The notes: generated by a model not told the origin, from the sequence alone. A stretch of DNA of 64,000 nt from Pachyseris speciosa (GCA_016490735.1 JAEMWC010000271.1:872501-936500); one strand, 5' to 3'. Counted from the first letter of the stretch, positions 43,616 through 56,390 are shown. Translations and numbers: made by a program.

Positions 43616-44209
43616 ATGCGGTTGCTCAAGAGAAAACCCCGACCTCCCCCCATCAACATCTTCGACTTCAACCACATCGACCCGACCCTTCCGAAGGACC
43701 CCGTTGAGATGTTGAAACGCCTTTACGCTTTTTACCACAAGAAACATTGGGGTTACGAAAAGCTTTTCCGAACCTTTTAACGCAGAAATTTGCTTTGCAA
43801 TGTGGTTGCAGGAAAGGTCTTCCTGACTGGGGCTGTTTCTGGAGAAGTGACTCTCAACCCTGGTGTCATTGCTGGTTTGACCGCTTTTGGCGCTGTCGTG
43901 AGAATTGTCGCGACAGCCAAAATATACGACAAAAAAACCCAAAAGGCCGGCTTCACGCGGGTGGAATACAAGAAAATTCTGAACGCCATCAGGTTTCATC
44001 TAAAAGGTGAGCCCCTTGATGTGAAAGACTTTCTTGACAAACTCAAGATGATCGACGACTTTGTCAGCGACCACTGCACGGAAATTCCTGAAAAGCTTCA
44101 GATGAATACGGCGAACGTTTTACCACAGGTTAAATCCCCGCCTTGGGGCGGGAAATTCCCATCAAGTGGGAGGGGCCCTCTTCAAGAACAGCAGTCCACC
44201 ACCTGTTAA
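43616..44209 (+). pseudogene. Conserved hydrophobic protein of the element
   Basis: Same gene as 1635-2156 in C: RLLKRKPRPPPINIFDFNHI, then KRLYAFYHKKHWGYEKLF, a TAA at 43778-43780, the hydrophobic segment NPGVIAGLTAFGAVVRIVAT and the C-terminal MIDDFVSDHCTEIPEKL. The homologous end is reached near 44110; the remaining codons run into the convergent zinc-ribbon gene. Confidence 0.6.
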
Positions 44210-44693
44210 ACCTTTCTTTCGCTCGGGGCTGTGTCTTCCGTTGAATTTTTTCGAAAACAGGTGCAATCTTTTCAAGAATTTCTTTTTTGCGCGGACAAGC
44301 TTCTTCTGGAACCGCTTGAAAGTAATCGTGGAAAAAACAAACGTACCTGACCGACCGGTTGGTTGGTTGGAGGAAATTGGCAAAATTATGGATGACATTT
44401 CCCAAAAAGCTCCACCGCGCCGTGCCGCACACTTGCCCCCCAGGAAACACTTCGGTGTTTACGGCGGCAAAAATACCATGTTCTTGCAGAGTTTTACGGA
44501 TGTGGTTGTGAGAAATCATGACCGGCAACCACCCTTTCTCTTCTTTTCGGGGGACGTGGGCAGTTGTGTCGAGCTCCTCCACTCGCCCACATGACTGACA
44601 AACGAGTTCGAAATCTTCGGTTTTTTGCTGCATCTTTTTCCCGCAGCATAACCCAAAGGTGGAGGTTTTTCGAGAAAATCTGTTGTCCGCCAT
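44130..44693 (-). CDS. Zinc-ribbon protein, intact frame
   Basis: 188 codons without interruption from ATG 44693. The N-terminus has CCGKK and VCQSCGRVEELD, giving two Cys pairs for a zinc ribbon. The middle has HIRKTLQEHGIFAAVN and the C-terminal half RYVCFFHDYFQAV and FNRWWTAVLEE. It is the best-preserved copy of the gene also seen at 2143 and 59894. It could be a transcription factor for late genes by analogy with large DNA viruses; that is not proven by the sequence. Confidence 0.55.
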   Translation of the reverse strand: MADNRFSRKTSTFGLCCGKKMQQKTEDFELVCQSCGRVEELDTTAHVPRKEEKGWLPVMISHNHIRKTLQEHGIFAAVNTEVFPGGQVCGTARWSFLGNVIHNFANFLQPTNRSVRYVCFFHDYFQAVPEEACPRKKEILEKIAPVFEKIQRKTQPRAKERFNRWWTAVLEEGPSHLMGISRPKAGI

Positions 44694-44719
44694 CTTTGCC
44701 CCCTTTTACATATGTTGAA

Positions 44720-45731
44720 ATGAAAAAACTTTTTTCAAAAATTTATGACAGTCCGAATAGGTATTGGAAGGGGTTCCCCGCGGCGAAAAAATTGGCACAA
44801 GCCGCGGAAGTCATGGAAGATGTTGCAAGAAAGTGACTGTAAAAACGGGCTCTTTGGCAGATCTTTCCTCCCGCTCCGCGGCGCATTCCTCGCCCAAAGT
44901 TTGATGTCCCCACACCCAACACGGTGAACCAAGCCGACTTGCTATTTATGCCCCATGACAAAGTCGGACGCAAACTTTTCAAATATGCACGGACTGTTGT
45001 TGATGTGGCCAGCCGTTTCAAGGAAGCCGAACCCTTGACCTCGAAAAATTCTGATGAAGTTGCTCTGGCTTTCGAAAGAATTTACAAACGCGGACGCTGA
45101 AATGGCCAAAACTGCTGCAGGCTGACCCAGAGCGTGAATTCATGGGTGCTGTCTCTCGAGCGATGGAAAGTCATGGCAGTGCCATCCGGCGTGGGCATCC
45201 TGAGATTCACCACGACCAAGCAATTGTTAAGCGATTTAACCGAATTCTGGCTGAGCGGTTGTTTGGCCACCAATACACTGTCGAGATGCGCCTGCCCGTG
45301 GGTCAGCGGTCTGTGGTATGGGTGCAGAGGCTTCCACGAGTTGTTGCCGCTCTCAACAACCAAACCACGCGGCTGACAGCGTAAAAACCTATTGATGCAA
45401 TCAAGCAACGAAGCGTGTTCGCAAAACCAGCAACGGCCCCTTTCAGAGGGCCTGTCAGGGAGGCTGAAATAAGGCTTCCTGCTGATGTTAAAGTCCGCTA
45501 TTTCTTTCAACCTGGGGAGTTGGAAGGAGGGGTGCAAAGAGCCACCGACCCAATTGTTCGCTTAAAACTTTCACCATTCAACGGGCTATGATGAAATAGA
45601 ATCAACCTGTCATGTATTCGATTTCCCGCCCTGAGGCGGGAGGTCGCGATTGGCCAAAACGCAGCTTCGTATGTGAAGAGTTGATGGTTGTCCCACCAGA
45701 CACTGAATTACCCCCGTCCAACCCCCGCTAA
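44720..45731 (+). pseudogene. Retroviral-type (Polinton) integrase
   Basis: It starts MKKLFSKIYDSPNRYWKGFP and has two stops within the N-terminal region (near 44837). The core PRPKFDVPTPNTVNQADLLF, VVDVASRFKEAEPLTSKNS, FMGAVSRAMES and the glutamate segment IVKRFNRILAERLFGHQ follow; the residue at the usual E position is K here (VKRF against VERF in B and C), so the catalytic glutamate is lost. Frameshifts near 45100, 45380 and 45590. The 3' end overlaps the PolB stop by 3 bp. Confidence 0.8.
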
Positions 45732-47261
45732 CGCGCAAGATGATACTCAATCGGTTCCGTGTGAATTCCGTCCGGCAGCACGTACCGCTTGTCGTAATAG
45801 GCGCTCAGCCCTAGTTTCTGCTGCTCGTAAGTCATCATTCGCCCTTCTCGCATTTGAAAACCTGTGTTAGTTGCCCAGTCTTTGTTGTCCTGGAGCGCCG
45901 CTTTGTAACGCCCCCGGGTCAACCTGTTTTGCTCTTTTGACATCCCCTTCTCGTTGAGTTTGTTTTTCCCGTGTTCGTCTTCCTCGAGAAAGTAGCACTT
46001 CGAGCAAAGGGCAATCATTCGCTCACAGACACTCTCCAACTTGAACAGCCCCGGCTCGTGATTGCTCCACTTGTCCCAAGCCAACCACTGCTTCTTTTCA
46101 GCTTCGAACTCCGATCGCAGCTCTGGTTTAATCACGTCTTCCAGCTTGTCGCCGCTGATCGCCATGTAATTGCTGTCGGTGTCCATTTGGACCAGCTCGA
46201 AGTCGCTGCGGTCCACAAATCTGTCGAGAAAGTCGTAGTAAAACTCCAACATCCGCAACTTGGCAAACTGATAACCAACGATGCCGACTTGAAACGGTCT
46301 TCTGATCGCGATCCGCGGCTTCCGGCTTTCCAGCTCGTACGCTTCCCTGATCTCGTCAAGGTCGCTAAGGAACGCGCTTCGCAAAGCCCTGTCGACGACC
46401 TTCTCGTTTTTCGTGTAAACCACGTTTGTTTGGCGCTCTGCAGCTTAGATCATTTTTCCGTACGCGCTGTTTCCCAACAGTTTGAAAACCTCCGCGAGCA
46501 GCGCCTTGCTTTTTTCCACGTCTCCGGTGCGGCTCGCCTAGGTCACCTGCTCAACAAACCATGTGAAGATTTTCTTTGGTTGATAGTTGATTGTTCTGTG
46601 AATTGCTTTGATAACCGCCAGGTACCACCGTAAAAGTGGAGCGTACACCAGCATCTTTTCAGCCGACAATGCGCCCAGCAGCTTCCTTCCGTCTCGCGGG
46701 TTCCGCCAGTTTTTTGCAGGTAGTCCAACATATACTGCGGCACGGCTTCAGCGGGCACCTGTTTGTTGATGAAGAAAGGGGGCATTTCTTCGAACTTGGG
46801 CCACAGGTGCTGGGGAACTCAATGTCGACCTCGGCGAATCCGAACCAAAAACCGTCTTTCACTTTTTGTGTGAAGGTGGGTGCCTCTCTGGCTGCTTCCT
46901 CGTTGGTGTAATGCACGATCTGCCCCTTCCCGCAAGGCATGTCTTGTCGCATGGTTGACAAGTACAGAGCGTTTGCATCGTAACCGAGAATTTTTCAACA
47001 AGTTTTCAGGTTGGTGACTCTGTGTAAACAAATTTTTGTGACACCGGCTTCGTGGCACCTCGTGAACACGAGGCTTGGCCCTCCGACAACCGCCCCTTTC
47101 AACATCGCGTACTCTTCCTCATCGGGGGTCCAATGCTCTGCTCCCGGCTCCACTGAGCCCCGAAGAAGCTAGTGAAGGGAACTCCGGGAATCCACACGGC
47201 GTCTTTAAGAATATCGATACCTTTGTCGGTGTAAAAGGCCCGCATCTTTTCCAATGCTTCC

Positions 47262-50200
47262 AAACTCAATTTACATATAGATGGGTCCTGCCTCCACAGT
47301 AGTAAATTACACCTGAACTCTAAGGGATCAGCTTACTTAGCTACTAGTTTTATTAAATTTCTCAGACCGTCAGCAAATAAAGCAAGACGTACCAAGGGTT
47401 TTCAGACCCCACTACGTCAGCTAGGACAGTTAATAATGCAGCCAGCGTCAGGATCAATTGCTCCCCCAGTACACAAGAAACCACGTCGGTAGACACGGTT
47501 TGTCATGACCCAATAAGAGGTGAGTTTGGTTCCACAATGCGTAACGTCGCTAAACTAAAGGGACTCAAAATTGCCAACCTGAATGTTAATAGTCTACTCA
47601 AACATACCAATGAAATTAGGCATGTCTTACTTAGCACACCTTTTAATATTTTCGCTATAAATGAGTCTAAAATTGATGAATCAATACCCAACAATGAGAT
47701 AAGTATTCCTGGCTGTAATCTTATTAGAAAGTATCGTAATAGAGTTGGCGGCGGTGTCGTCTTGTACATTCGGGATAATATACGTATTCTGATAGGGAAG
47801 ACTTGGTGCCTAGCAGTCTTGAGATGGTCTGTGCTGAAATCATCCGCCCTTATAGTAAATCTTTTCTTGTATGCACTTGGTATAGGCCTCCAAATTCAGA
47901 TATGGACCTATTCTATGAGTGCGAGATATTTTTTCAAAGGAGTGACGCCGAAAGCAAAGAGTTAGTGTTAGTCGGTGATCTTAATTGTGACGTTAGTAAG
48001 GTTTCATTGGATCCCCACACAAGACAATTGATTTTTCTCTGTTCCCTTTACCAAATTGATCAGCTAATATACAAACCTACCAGGGTGACAGATACTTCAG
48101 CCACCCTGATAGATCTAGTTTTAACAAAAGCCAAAGAGAACATACATTCTTCTGGTGTTATACATCTTGGAATCTCAGATCACAATTTGATTCATGCAGT
48201 GAGGAAATCTGTGTTACCAAAAACTAATCAGGGAGTGAGAGAAATCAGAGACTACAAACACTTTGATGCTGAGCTTTTCGTTGAAGATTTATCCCGAATG
48301 CCTTGGAACGTGATTCAAGAAATCAATAATCCGAACACATGTTGGAATGTATGGAAATCCTTTTTTACTGAGACATTAAATAGGCATGCACCCATACGAC
48401 ACAAAAGAACAAGAGGGAACTCCGTTCCCTGGATTACACCTCACATCAAGGACCTCATGAGAAATCGAGACTATCACAAAAAACGGGTTATAAAATATGC
48501 CTCACAGACCCACTGGGAGAGTTTCAAAAAATTGCGTAATAAAGTAAATATTCAAATGCGTAATGCCAGATCCAAATTTTTCCACCATAAGATTAATGAC
48601 TGCTCTAGGTCGAATGACCCTGAGAAAGCTTGGACACTCATTAATACGTTATCGGGTAAAAATAATAAATCGAACAATTGGAGCGAGCTCTTAGTTAACG
48701 ATAATTTAGTGTCAGATCCCAAATCTATAGCTGAGGGTTTGAACGACTATTTTGTTAATATTGGGCCGACGCTAGCAGCAGAATACGATGAAGAGTCGTG
48801 CGATATTGACCAAACGACAAACAATAATACCAATCCACTCCCATGCACGCAGTTTAAATTTTCATCAATTCCTGTCGATAACGTTGTGTCATCTCTGAGA
48901 GGCCTAAAAGCAAATAAAACAATCGGCCTGGATAAGATTCCTCCTAAAATTCGCAAACTTTCAGCAAGTATAGTTGCACCGTCTTTGACGTACATCTTCA
49001 ACCTCTCTCTTGCGACTGGAATCTACTTAGATGATTGGAAACGCGCACGTGCAACGCCGATTTTTAAATCTGGAGACAGACGGCAACGTGCGAACTACCG
49101 CCCCATTTCTATTTTACCAGTAGTGAGCAAAGCATTTGAAAAGGAGGTTTTTCGCCAGGTATATGGTTACCTGACTAAAAACTGCTTGTTGTCCGAATTT
49201 CAATCTGGAGTTCGTCCGAAGCACTCCACGGTAACGGCTCTCATCCAAGTGTGTGATGTATGGCTTGAAAACATGGAGGATGGAAAATTGAATGGTGTCA
49301 TTTTTCTTGATATTAAAAAGGCATTTGATTCAATAAATCATGACATTCTTTTAAATAAGATGAAGAAACATTTTGGTATCTCTAGCATAGAACTGAAGTG
49401 GTTCGAATCTTGTTTGACAAATAGAGAGCAGCAATGCAGTATTAATGGACAACTCTCATCCAAGAAAACAAACACCTGTGACGTGCCTCAGGGCTCAATC
49501 CTGGGTCCATTGTTGTTCTTATTATATATCAACGACCTGCCTGAGTGTTTAAGATCAACTACTCCATGTATGTATGCAGATGATACCCAGATCTTCTCAT
49601 CCTCTTACGATGCCAACGAACTTGTCATTAAACTAAATTCTGACCTCGCTCATGTCCGCAACTGGCTTATAGAAAATAAACTTCAAATGCACCCCTCTAA
49701 GTCTAAATTGATGTTTATTGGCTCTTCATATAATTTGAATAATAAGAATACCGAACAACCAGTTGTAGTAAATAATTCACCCATAACTCGAACTGATACA
49801 CATAAATGCCTAGGGGTTCAGATAGATGAAAGACTTAGTCGGGATAGTCATATCAACATGATTTGTAAGAAGGCCAGTGCGGGTATTGGAGCGATGAGAC
49901 GTATCAAGCCCTTTGTTCCTGTAAATACGCTTGAAAAGGTTTATAAGAGCCTAGTACAGCCTTATTTTGAATATTGTTCCCCTCTTTGGGACAACTGCGG
50001 CAAATTGCGAAAAGATAAGTTACAAAGATTTCAATCTCGCGCTGCTAGAGTTCTTACTGGTGCCAGTTATGATATTCGTTCCGCTGAAATAATCGAGACC
50101 CTCTCTTGGGACACACTTGATGTGAGGCGGCTCCGGGCCAAATCAACATTGATGTTTAAAATACTAAATGACGACACTGCGCCCGACCTCAGGAACTCTT

Positions 50201-50660
50201 TTGGTAGAAGGAATGTTGATCAGACTAATTACCATCTTAGAAATAGTGCTACAGATCTGACACTTCCTAAACCGAAAAGAGAGTTTCTAAAAGAAGTTTC
50301 GAATACAGCGACGCGATGCTTTGGAACCAACTCCCAAATGAAGCAAAACTAGCGGAATCGATATATTCATTTAATAAATATATCAAATTGTAATTGGGTC
50401 ATGTCATGCTATATAGTCTTGTGCTAGTTATGTCCTAGCTATCCTAATACTTTTTAATATTTAGTTTATAACGATTAGTTCTCGTTCTTAGCTGAATTTT
50501 CGTAGGGTTTAGATTTATCATATTATTAACTCGTAGTATTAGCTTTAGTTTCATTTTTATGTCCGTATAAACACGCCCTCCATGGAAACCAGCTAAGTGT
50601 TGTTGGGGCTAGCGTGTTTCTTGATTTAAATAAAGTATACCTACCTACCTACCTACCTAC
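47262..50660 (+). mobile_element. CR1/L2-like LINE inserted in PolB of element A
   Basis: A 3.4-kb non-LTR retrotransposon in opposite orientation to the polymerase. Element B gives the uninterrupted host sequence (57420-57470), fixing the 3' junction after the CTACCTACC tail and the 5' junction near 47262. The tail is a short microsatellite, not poly-A, as in CR1/L2-type elements. The 5' end lacks an ORF1, so it is probably 5' truncated. Confidence 0.85.
47537..50352 (+). pseudogene. LINE endonuclease-reverse transcriptase, one frameshift
   Basis: The first frame (47537-47790) encodes the start of the APE-type endonuclease (IANLNVNSLLKHTNEI, INESKIDESI, GGGVVLYIRDN). A one-base shift near 47790 leads to a frame open to 50352 with VLVGDLNCD and GISDHNLI (endonuclease end), then RT motifs RPISILPVVSKAFEK, GVIFLDIKKAFDSINHD, VPQGSILGPLLFLLYIND and MYADDTQIF, and the C-terminal RFQSRAARVLTG. 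All catalytic residues looked for are present. With only one lesion it is much younger than its polymerase host gene. Confidence 0.9.
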
Positions 50661-52624
50661 ATCCAGGTTGTTATAGTGGCGCAGCCAGTCCGTAAAAGTT
50701 CGCATTCCATTTTCTTTGAAAAGCCGCTTGCACTGTTCGAATTTTTTCCTCGTCAGCGGGTATTCGTCGTGCAACCGCGAGAACCAAAAGAAGTAATCAG
50801 GGAGCCCGGGGAAGTCAAGCTTATCTGGGGGGTTAAACCATTCGTACGGGAACCACGATTTCTGGGCTGCGCAGTCCTAAGCTTTCACCTACTTGTCATA
50901 GCTGGTTTCCGGCCCAAGGTAGTTGATGATGTCCAGGAAACGGAAGCCTTCGTAAGAGTAAACATGATTTTGTTGGCATTTTTTTCCACTTTGATGTTTT
51001 CAGCAGCCTCGGCGATCTGCTCCACGAAATGTTCTTCGGTGAGATTAAGATCGTACCGACCTGAGTTAAACCCAAGAGCTGGCACCTGGTTGCACTATTC
51101 TTCAATCTGGGCGCGGCGTTTCGGCGGTAGAAAGTGAAGGTCCTCAGGCAAAAACTCTGCTTACACCTTTTCCCGAATGTTTTTCCCCCGCCGCTCCAAC
51201 TTTTCCATAAACTTGCGGATTAGCTCTTTTGGGTCTCTCTCACAGATATGTGCTGGGGTTCGTTCAAGTGTGTTGCCGATGAAAACAGAGATTGGTACGT
51301 GCGCGTTTTCAAACGTTTATGTGTCTGTTGGTTCTTTTCGGGTAGTTTTTATCACCAAAGGCCTCGAAGTCGTACAGAAGCGAGTGTGGAAAGGTTTTCG
51401 TGAAGGTTTGTTGTTTACCTCCGTCCCCGCCCGACATTGCAAGCCCACACTTCGATAACTTTGAAACCAGCCTCACGAAGCGCTCTTGCTCGCTGAACAG
51501 TGGCTTGGAAAGAGACTTCGCGAATTTTTCCATTACTGATGGTTGTGTCACGATCGGTAAAACATTCTAGGCAACCGTGGAAATAGCAACCGTGATACTG
51601 GAAAACGGGTTTGGTGGAAAAATGAAAACCGTCCACAGGGGCTCCAGCAACCCACCTTTCCCCACCGTGCCCGCACATCGCGTAATGAATGTGAATTTGT
51701 GGACGGCGCGCTTCTCTTTCGACCCAGTTGGTGGGGGCGGCATAAACGGTTTTATCGGGGAAACAGGCTTTCTCAAATGTTGTTTGCGGTACCTCAACTT
51801 TTTCGTTTGGACAGATGATTCGCATTTCACCTTGGGAACATCTTTGGGTGTGGCGATGAAGGTGGCAAGCTTGTGTGAATCTTGTGCGGCAATGCACACA
51901 CGCATAAACTTTAGCCACCCTCTCAATATTTTTTATGAGAAACGCGTGACTATCGAAAACACAGATCGAAAGAATGTTTTTCAGCTTTGCCGGCGCCTTT
52001 CGCTTGAGGTGCCAAACTACCTCTCCCGTTTCCATCCGTTCGGGCTCATAGACGCGGATGCCGAGCCACTCATCCAAAAATTTCCCTTTGTTGAGACGCT
52101 GCTCAACCTTGTCCAGTTCATCGAGTGATGTCTTGGGGAAATCTTGACAGGGGGCTCCAAAAAAGCTGTGCCCAAGTTGGCGGGCAGCTCCTGTAGAGCG
52201 ATCTGGTCTTGCACCTCGATGAACAGTGATGCAGCGCCACAGACAGAGGTTGTCCTGAAAGTGTCCAAAGCCACCATTGCCCGGCCGCGTGCGATGTGCG
52301 CAAGGTTGCACAGCCAATCGGGAAGGGGGCCTGTTCCCGCCAACGGTTAGCGATCAAGCACGGCCTTTACATCGAGGGTGGTAAAACCCACGAACCTCCA
52401 TTTTGTGGATGGCCTGTCTATGTTATCAAGCCCGAGGCGGTCCTTCGCTTTCTTTTACAGCCATTACTCTGGTTCTGCAAGGGAGTTAAACCATGGGGAA
52501 CCGTGGGTCTTGAAATCCTCTATCTCGTCGCTGTTCTCAATGTTACGTAGTTTGAAGCCGAAGGTGTGTCTGAGGTAGAAAGCTGTGCGAACTGTTTCTC
52601 AAATCTTGGCCATTAACTGGGGAG

Positions 52625-53184
52625 TCAGTGTCGCTGTCGGGGTTTTGCTTCAACCGCCAAACAATAGAACGGCGACCTTTCCTTCCAACCCCAACCGCCT
52701 CATAATCCCTCTCATCTATTCCTTTTGTCACTGTTCGGCGTGGAGCGCCTTGGGGCTGTTTTAAGTGCGGGGTGGAAACAGCGGCTGGTCTGGCCAGCTT
52801 GTTTTGAATGGCCGCGTGGAGGGGGCCTGTTGGTGGAATAAAATTCCGGTAAGCTCCAGCAATTGCTGAAGCCCTTCAACGATTTTTTGATTATCAACAC
52901 CAGTAGCCATACATAGAGGCCCCAAAAGTTGTGTCTCAATTGATACCTTAGTGCAGCGCTTGTTCAATAGGACGCTTTTGGTAAGCAGTGGGGGAACATT
53001 GGTGGGCCCTTCCTTTAAATGGGTGTTGATGGTGCTTGCGCAACAATGCGCGAGTAGTATATCCGGGAGTCATCAAATACAACCGAGGAAACAACATAAG
53101 GAATAAAGAGGCGGCGCGCTGCGGTGCCTCTTTATTCTTTATGTTGCGACGAGGTGGTATTTGATGACTCCCGGATATACTACT
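52625..53184 (-). repeat. Right terminal inverted repeat of element A
   Basis: Mirror of the left repeat, containing the PolB start. Differences from the left copy are scattered substitutions and small gaps, for example the segment between CACTGCTTACC and GCCCTATTGAAC is shorter here. Confidence 0.85.
53053..53184. repeat. Terminal quasi-palindrome (hairpin), right
   Basis: Same length and same mismatched bubble as the left tip; the centre reads GGCGGCGCGCTGCGGTGCC. Read from outside inwards it aligns with the left tip base for base with few changes, so the hairpin belongs to the element and not to two unrelated hosts. Confidence 0.85.
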
Positions 53185-53739
53185 AATTAAGAGGGCATTC
53201 ATTTTATGACTACACTCTCTTTGAAATTAAAGAGGTGTCCAAAACGTGAGGTCCAAAGGAAGATGAACACGGCAACGTGTTCTTTCCTGTGTTTTTTTTT
53301 TCTTTTCTTTTTATCGTCCCGAGCGTACAAATTAATTACGTAAAGTAAAATCATTTGCTCGACACATTTCCTGAGCATCACAAAACCATTAAGCTCAATG
53401 CCCTATATCCTGCATATTTTATTTGATTAGTATTTGTTTAGTTGTTACGCCTGTTCCACTCACGTTTCTCGCGCAAATCACAGAAAGCTCAAGACCAGTG
53501 GCTGCAGTAACGGTCGTAATACAGGGTTCGGAGTCCGTGAAAGGAGAATCGAAGTAATCGATCTAATAATTCACAGCGCGGCGAAACCAAACACAGTACA
53601 CGCTGAATAGAGAAGCGAAATAAGCCGGGATAATGGACGTTAGCATGTCACCATTGGTTTAATTCATGAATGGTTGCCAATGTGAATCATGTTCAATGTG
53701 CGTGGTAAAAGACAAAAAAAGGTATAAGAAAAGAAATTA
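53185..53739. other. Spacer between elements A and B
   Basis: 555 bp of AT-rich sequence with a T/C run at 53288-53310. No gene, RNA or bounded repeat is recognised. It is the flank of A on one side and of B on the other. Confidence 0.5.
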
Positions 53740-55749
53740 AATAATGGGTGGTTGTAGTTGGGGGGCGTATTTCTGGGAAATTCGGTGTTAAACTGCCGGT
53801 GATTTGTCGATCATTGGATACACTACTTAGGTGGTTTTTTGCACCAACAGGTAACACCCATTTAAAGAAAGGGCACGCAAACGTTCCCCCACCACCTGCC
53901 AAAAGTGGCGCGAAGAGAGCGCTCTATCGAACAAGCGCTGCACCTGGGTATCAACCACAACCTCTTTTGAAGTGTCACATACACACAATAACCAAACACC
54001 CTTTTGAACAAGTGTCACATAGACACGACCAGACCCCCCCACTTGGGGCTCAATTCTTGCAGTCTCTATATATGGCAGATCAACAAATTCTTGAAGGGCT
54101 TCAAAGGCTGACGCAAACAGATCCAACACAGGCGCAAAACATTGCAGCCATTTTGGAGAATCTTGTTCCACAAACAACCCCCCTGCGGGCGAGCGGGTAT
54201 TCAAAATGCGGCCAGACCCGCTCCAGCCTCCACCCCACGCCTGCAACAGCGTCGAGACTCCCCGACAAACAGTAACAAAAGGAAAGGACGAGGGAGAATA
54301 TGAGGGGGTTGAGGTTGGAAGGAAAGGTCGTCGTTTTATTGTTTGGCGGTTTAAAAATAACCTCAACGGCGACACCACATCCCAGTTTATAGCCAATATT
54401 CGGGGAAAAGTTCGCAAAGCCTTCTACCTCAGACGAAATTTCGGCTTCAAATTACGCAACATTGAGAATGGTGATGAGATTGTGCATTACAAACACCACG
54501 GCTCCCCGTGGTTTAACTTCTTGACAGAATCAGAGCAATGGCTACAAAAGGAAGAGGAGAATCGTCTCAGTCTTGATAACATTGACATTCCATCCACAAA
54601 ATAGAGGTTTAAGGGTTTCACCACCCTTGATGTGAGAGGCACTGCTTGACCTTCAACCATTGTTGAGAACAGGCCCCTTCCAGATTGGCTGCGTAACCTT
54701 GCGCATAGCTGGGTAATAGTGGCTTTGGCCTCCTTTCAAGACAACCTCTGTCTGTGACGTTGCATCGTTGTTTCCCAAGGGGCAAGACCAGATCGTTGGT
54801 AAGCAGAAGGCCCCGCCGGCTCGCGCAGAGCCTTTTGGGAGCTCCCTGCCAAGATTGCCCCAAAACATCTCTCAACGAACTGGGCAAGGTTGAGCAGCAC
54901 CTCAACAAAGGAAAAGCTTTTGCTGAGTGGCTTGGCATCCGCGTTTACGAGCCAGAGCGGTTTGAAGCAAGAGAAGTAGTTTGGCATCTCAAGCGAAATG
55001 CGCCAGCAAAGTTGAAAAACATCTTGACGATCGGTATTTTCGATGGGCACGCGTTTCTCATCAAAAACATCCAGAGGCTTGCAAAAGTGTACCGTGCTTC
55101 CATTGCCACGCAAGATTCACAGAATCTCGGAGCCTTCAACTTCACGCCAAAAGATGTTCTCGAGGTGAAACGCGAATCATTTGTCCAAATGAAAAAGTTT
55201 AAGCGCCACAAACAACATTTGAGACAAATTCACATTCATCACGCGACGTGCGGGCACGGTGGGGAAAGGTGGGTTGCTGGAGCCCCTGTGGACGGTTTTC
55301 ATTTTGCCACCAAACCCGTTTTCCAGTATCACGGTTGCTATTTCCACGGTTGCCCAAAATGTTTTCCCCGATCGTGACACAACCATCAGCAACGGAAAAA
55401 CTCACCAAGCCTCTTTTAAAGCCACTGTTCAGCGAGCAAGAGCGCTTCGTGAGGCTGGTTTCAAAGTTGTTGAGGTGTGGGCTTGTGAGGTTGGGCGCGA
55501 TGGTCGCAAACCACAAACCTTGACGACAACCTTTCCACACGCGCTTCTGTACGACTTCGAGGCCTTTGGTTCATAAAAACTACCGAAAAAAAAACCAACT
55601 GACGCATTACAGATTAGATTAACTGATGTCAGCGTTAGCCCTTCGTCGGACGAATCGAGGAATTGTGGGTTGTGTGTGGTTTATATACAGAAAATAGAGC
55701 TACGCATTGGTGGTAACATGGCAACGTGAAAACAGGAATAAATTAATTG

Positions 55750-56390
55750 AATGAAAAGCGCTCGTTGATACAGTGGGGATTAAGAGTGCCAATTTGAAAG
55801 ATCAGTTTCTGCTCGAGAGTTTTTACGGCTTTCCGTGGTACCTTGATGTAGGGAAAGGCCGAGATCGACATGTGTTGTTTGGAACGGTTAGGGAAATTAA
55901 AATGCCGAGCGACAGGTTTGGATGCGTCTTTGTCATCTTTCTCAACATCACGAAGATGTTCTCGGAATCGGTCACCTAGTCGTCTTCCTGTTTCGTCGAT
56001 GTATAACTTTTTGCATAATGTGCAGGTTATGCAATAGATAACATTTGCGGAGGTACACGTGAAACGATCAGTGATCTTAACAGATCGCTTAGGGCCCGAT
56101 ATTTTGTCAGTGTTTTGGTTGAAAGTACAAGTTTTGCATCGCGAGCGCGCGCATTTTAAAGTGCCAGGTTGTTCAGTTGTTTTGAATGCGCTTTAACTAG
56201 AAAGTTACCTACATTTTTGTCGCGTTTGAATGAAATCAGCGGTGGTTCCGAAAAGATTCTAGCAGTTTCTGGATCATTTTGCAGTATCTTAAAGTTATTA
56301 AGAATGATGGCATTAACTGGGTTATTATGCGGGTGAAATGTGAGGGTGAATGGAATTCTGTCATTCTTTTCCTTTTGTGACGTCTGTAGG
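55750..56390 (-). pseudogene. GIY-YIG nuclease end of a Penelope-like element
   Basis: The minus-strand frame reads FTCTSANVIYCITCTLCKKL followed by YIDETGRRLGDRFREHL. This CxxC plus YIxETGRRL pattern is the linker and GIY-YIG endonuclease of Penelope-like elements. It continues to GTLNPHCINERFSFN. The N-terminal reverse transcriptase is absent, so it is a 5'-truncated copy. Confidence 0.75.

Larger units (their letters stand above)
45728..52910 (-). pseudogene. Family-B DNA polymerase, lineage 2 (element A)
   Basis: It starts at ATG 52910 inside the terminal repeat (MATGVDNQKIVEGLQQLLEL). The N-terminal part has a C2H2 finger (ACVHCRTRFTQACHLHRH), then HIHYAMCGHGGERWV and YHGCYFHGCLECF (52317-51415). 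The exonuclease region is around 51300-50690. A LINE interrupts at 47262-50660. Motif B (GNSAYGK) lies near 46455-46480 and motif C (VQMDTDSNYMA) near 46165-46195, then the C-terminal YYDKRYVLPDGIHTEPIEYH. Many frameshifts. The motif wording differs from the C polymerase (MDTDSN against YTDTDR; NSAYGK against NSIFGK), marking a separate lineage. Confidence 0.85.
32134..53184. mobile_element. Polinton/adintovirus-like element A, 21 kb, complete ends
   Basis: The termini are inverted repeats of about 0.56 kb, each beginning AGTAGTATATCCGGGAGTCA. The element encodes, from left to right, a PLA2-like protein, a zinc-binding protein, an adenain-like protease, an associated virion protein, capsid-like protein, basic protein, penton-like protein and coiled-coil protein (all minus), packaging ATPase and fibre (plus), membrane protein (plus), zinc-ribbon (minus), integrase (plus) and PolB (minus). 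All are damaged. A foldback element and a LINE are inserted. No matching 6-bp duplication is seen: the left flank ends TTAAATGA, the right begins AATTAAGA. Confidence 0.85.

Noticed and set aside
32134..53184. A 6-bp target-site duplication for element A
   Set aside because: Left flank TTAAATGA and right flank AATTAAGA do not match; only a loose ATTAA similarity a few bases away, so none is claimed.
53185..53739. A host gene between elements A and B
   Set aside because: No exon-like coding stretch or splice pair could be supported.
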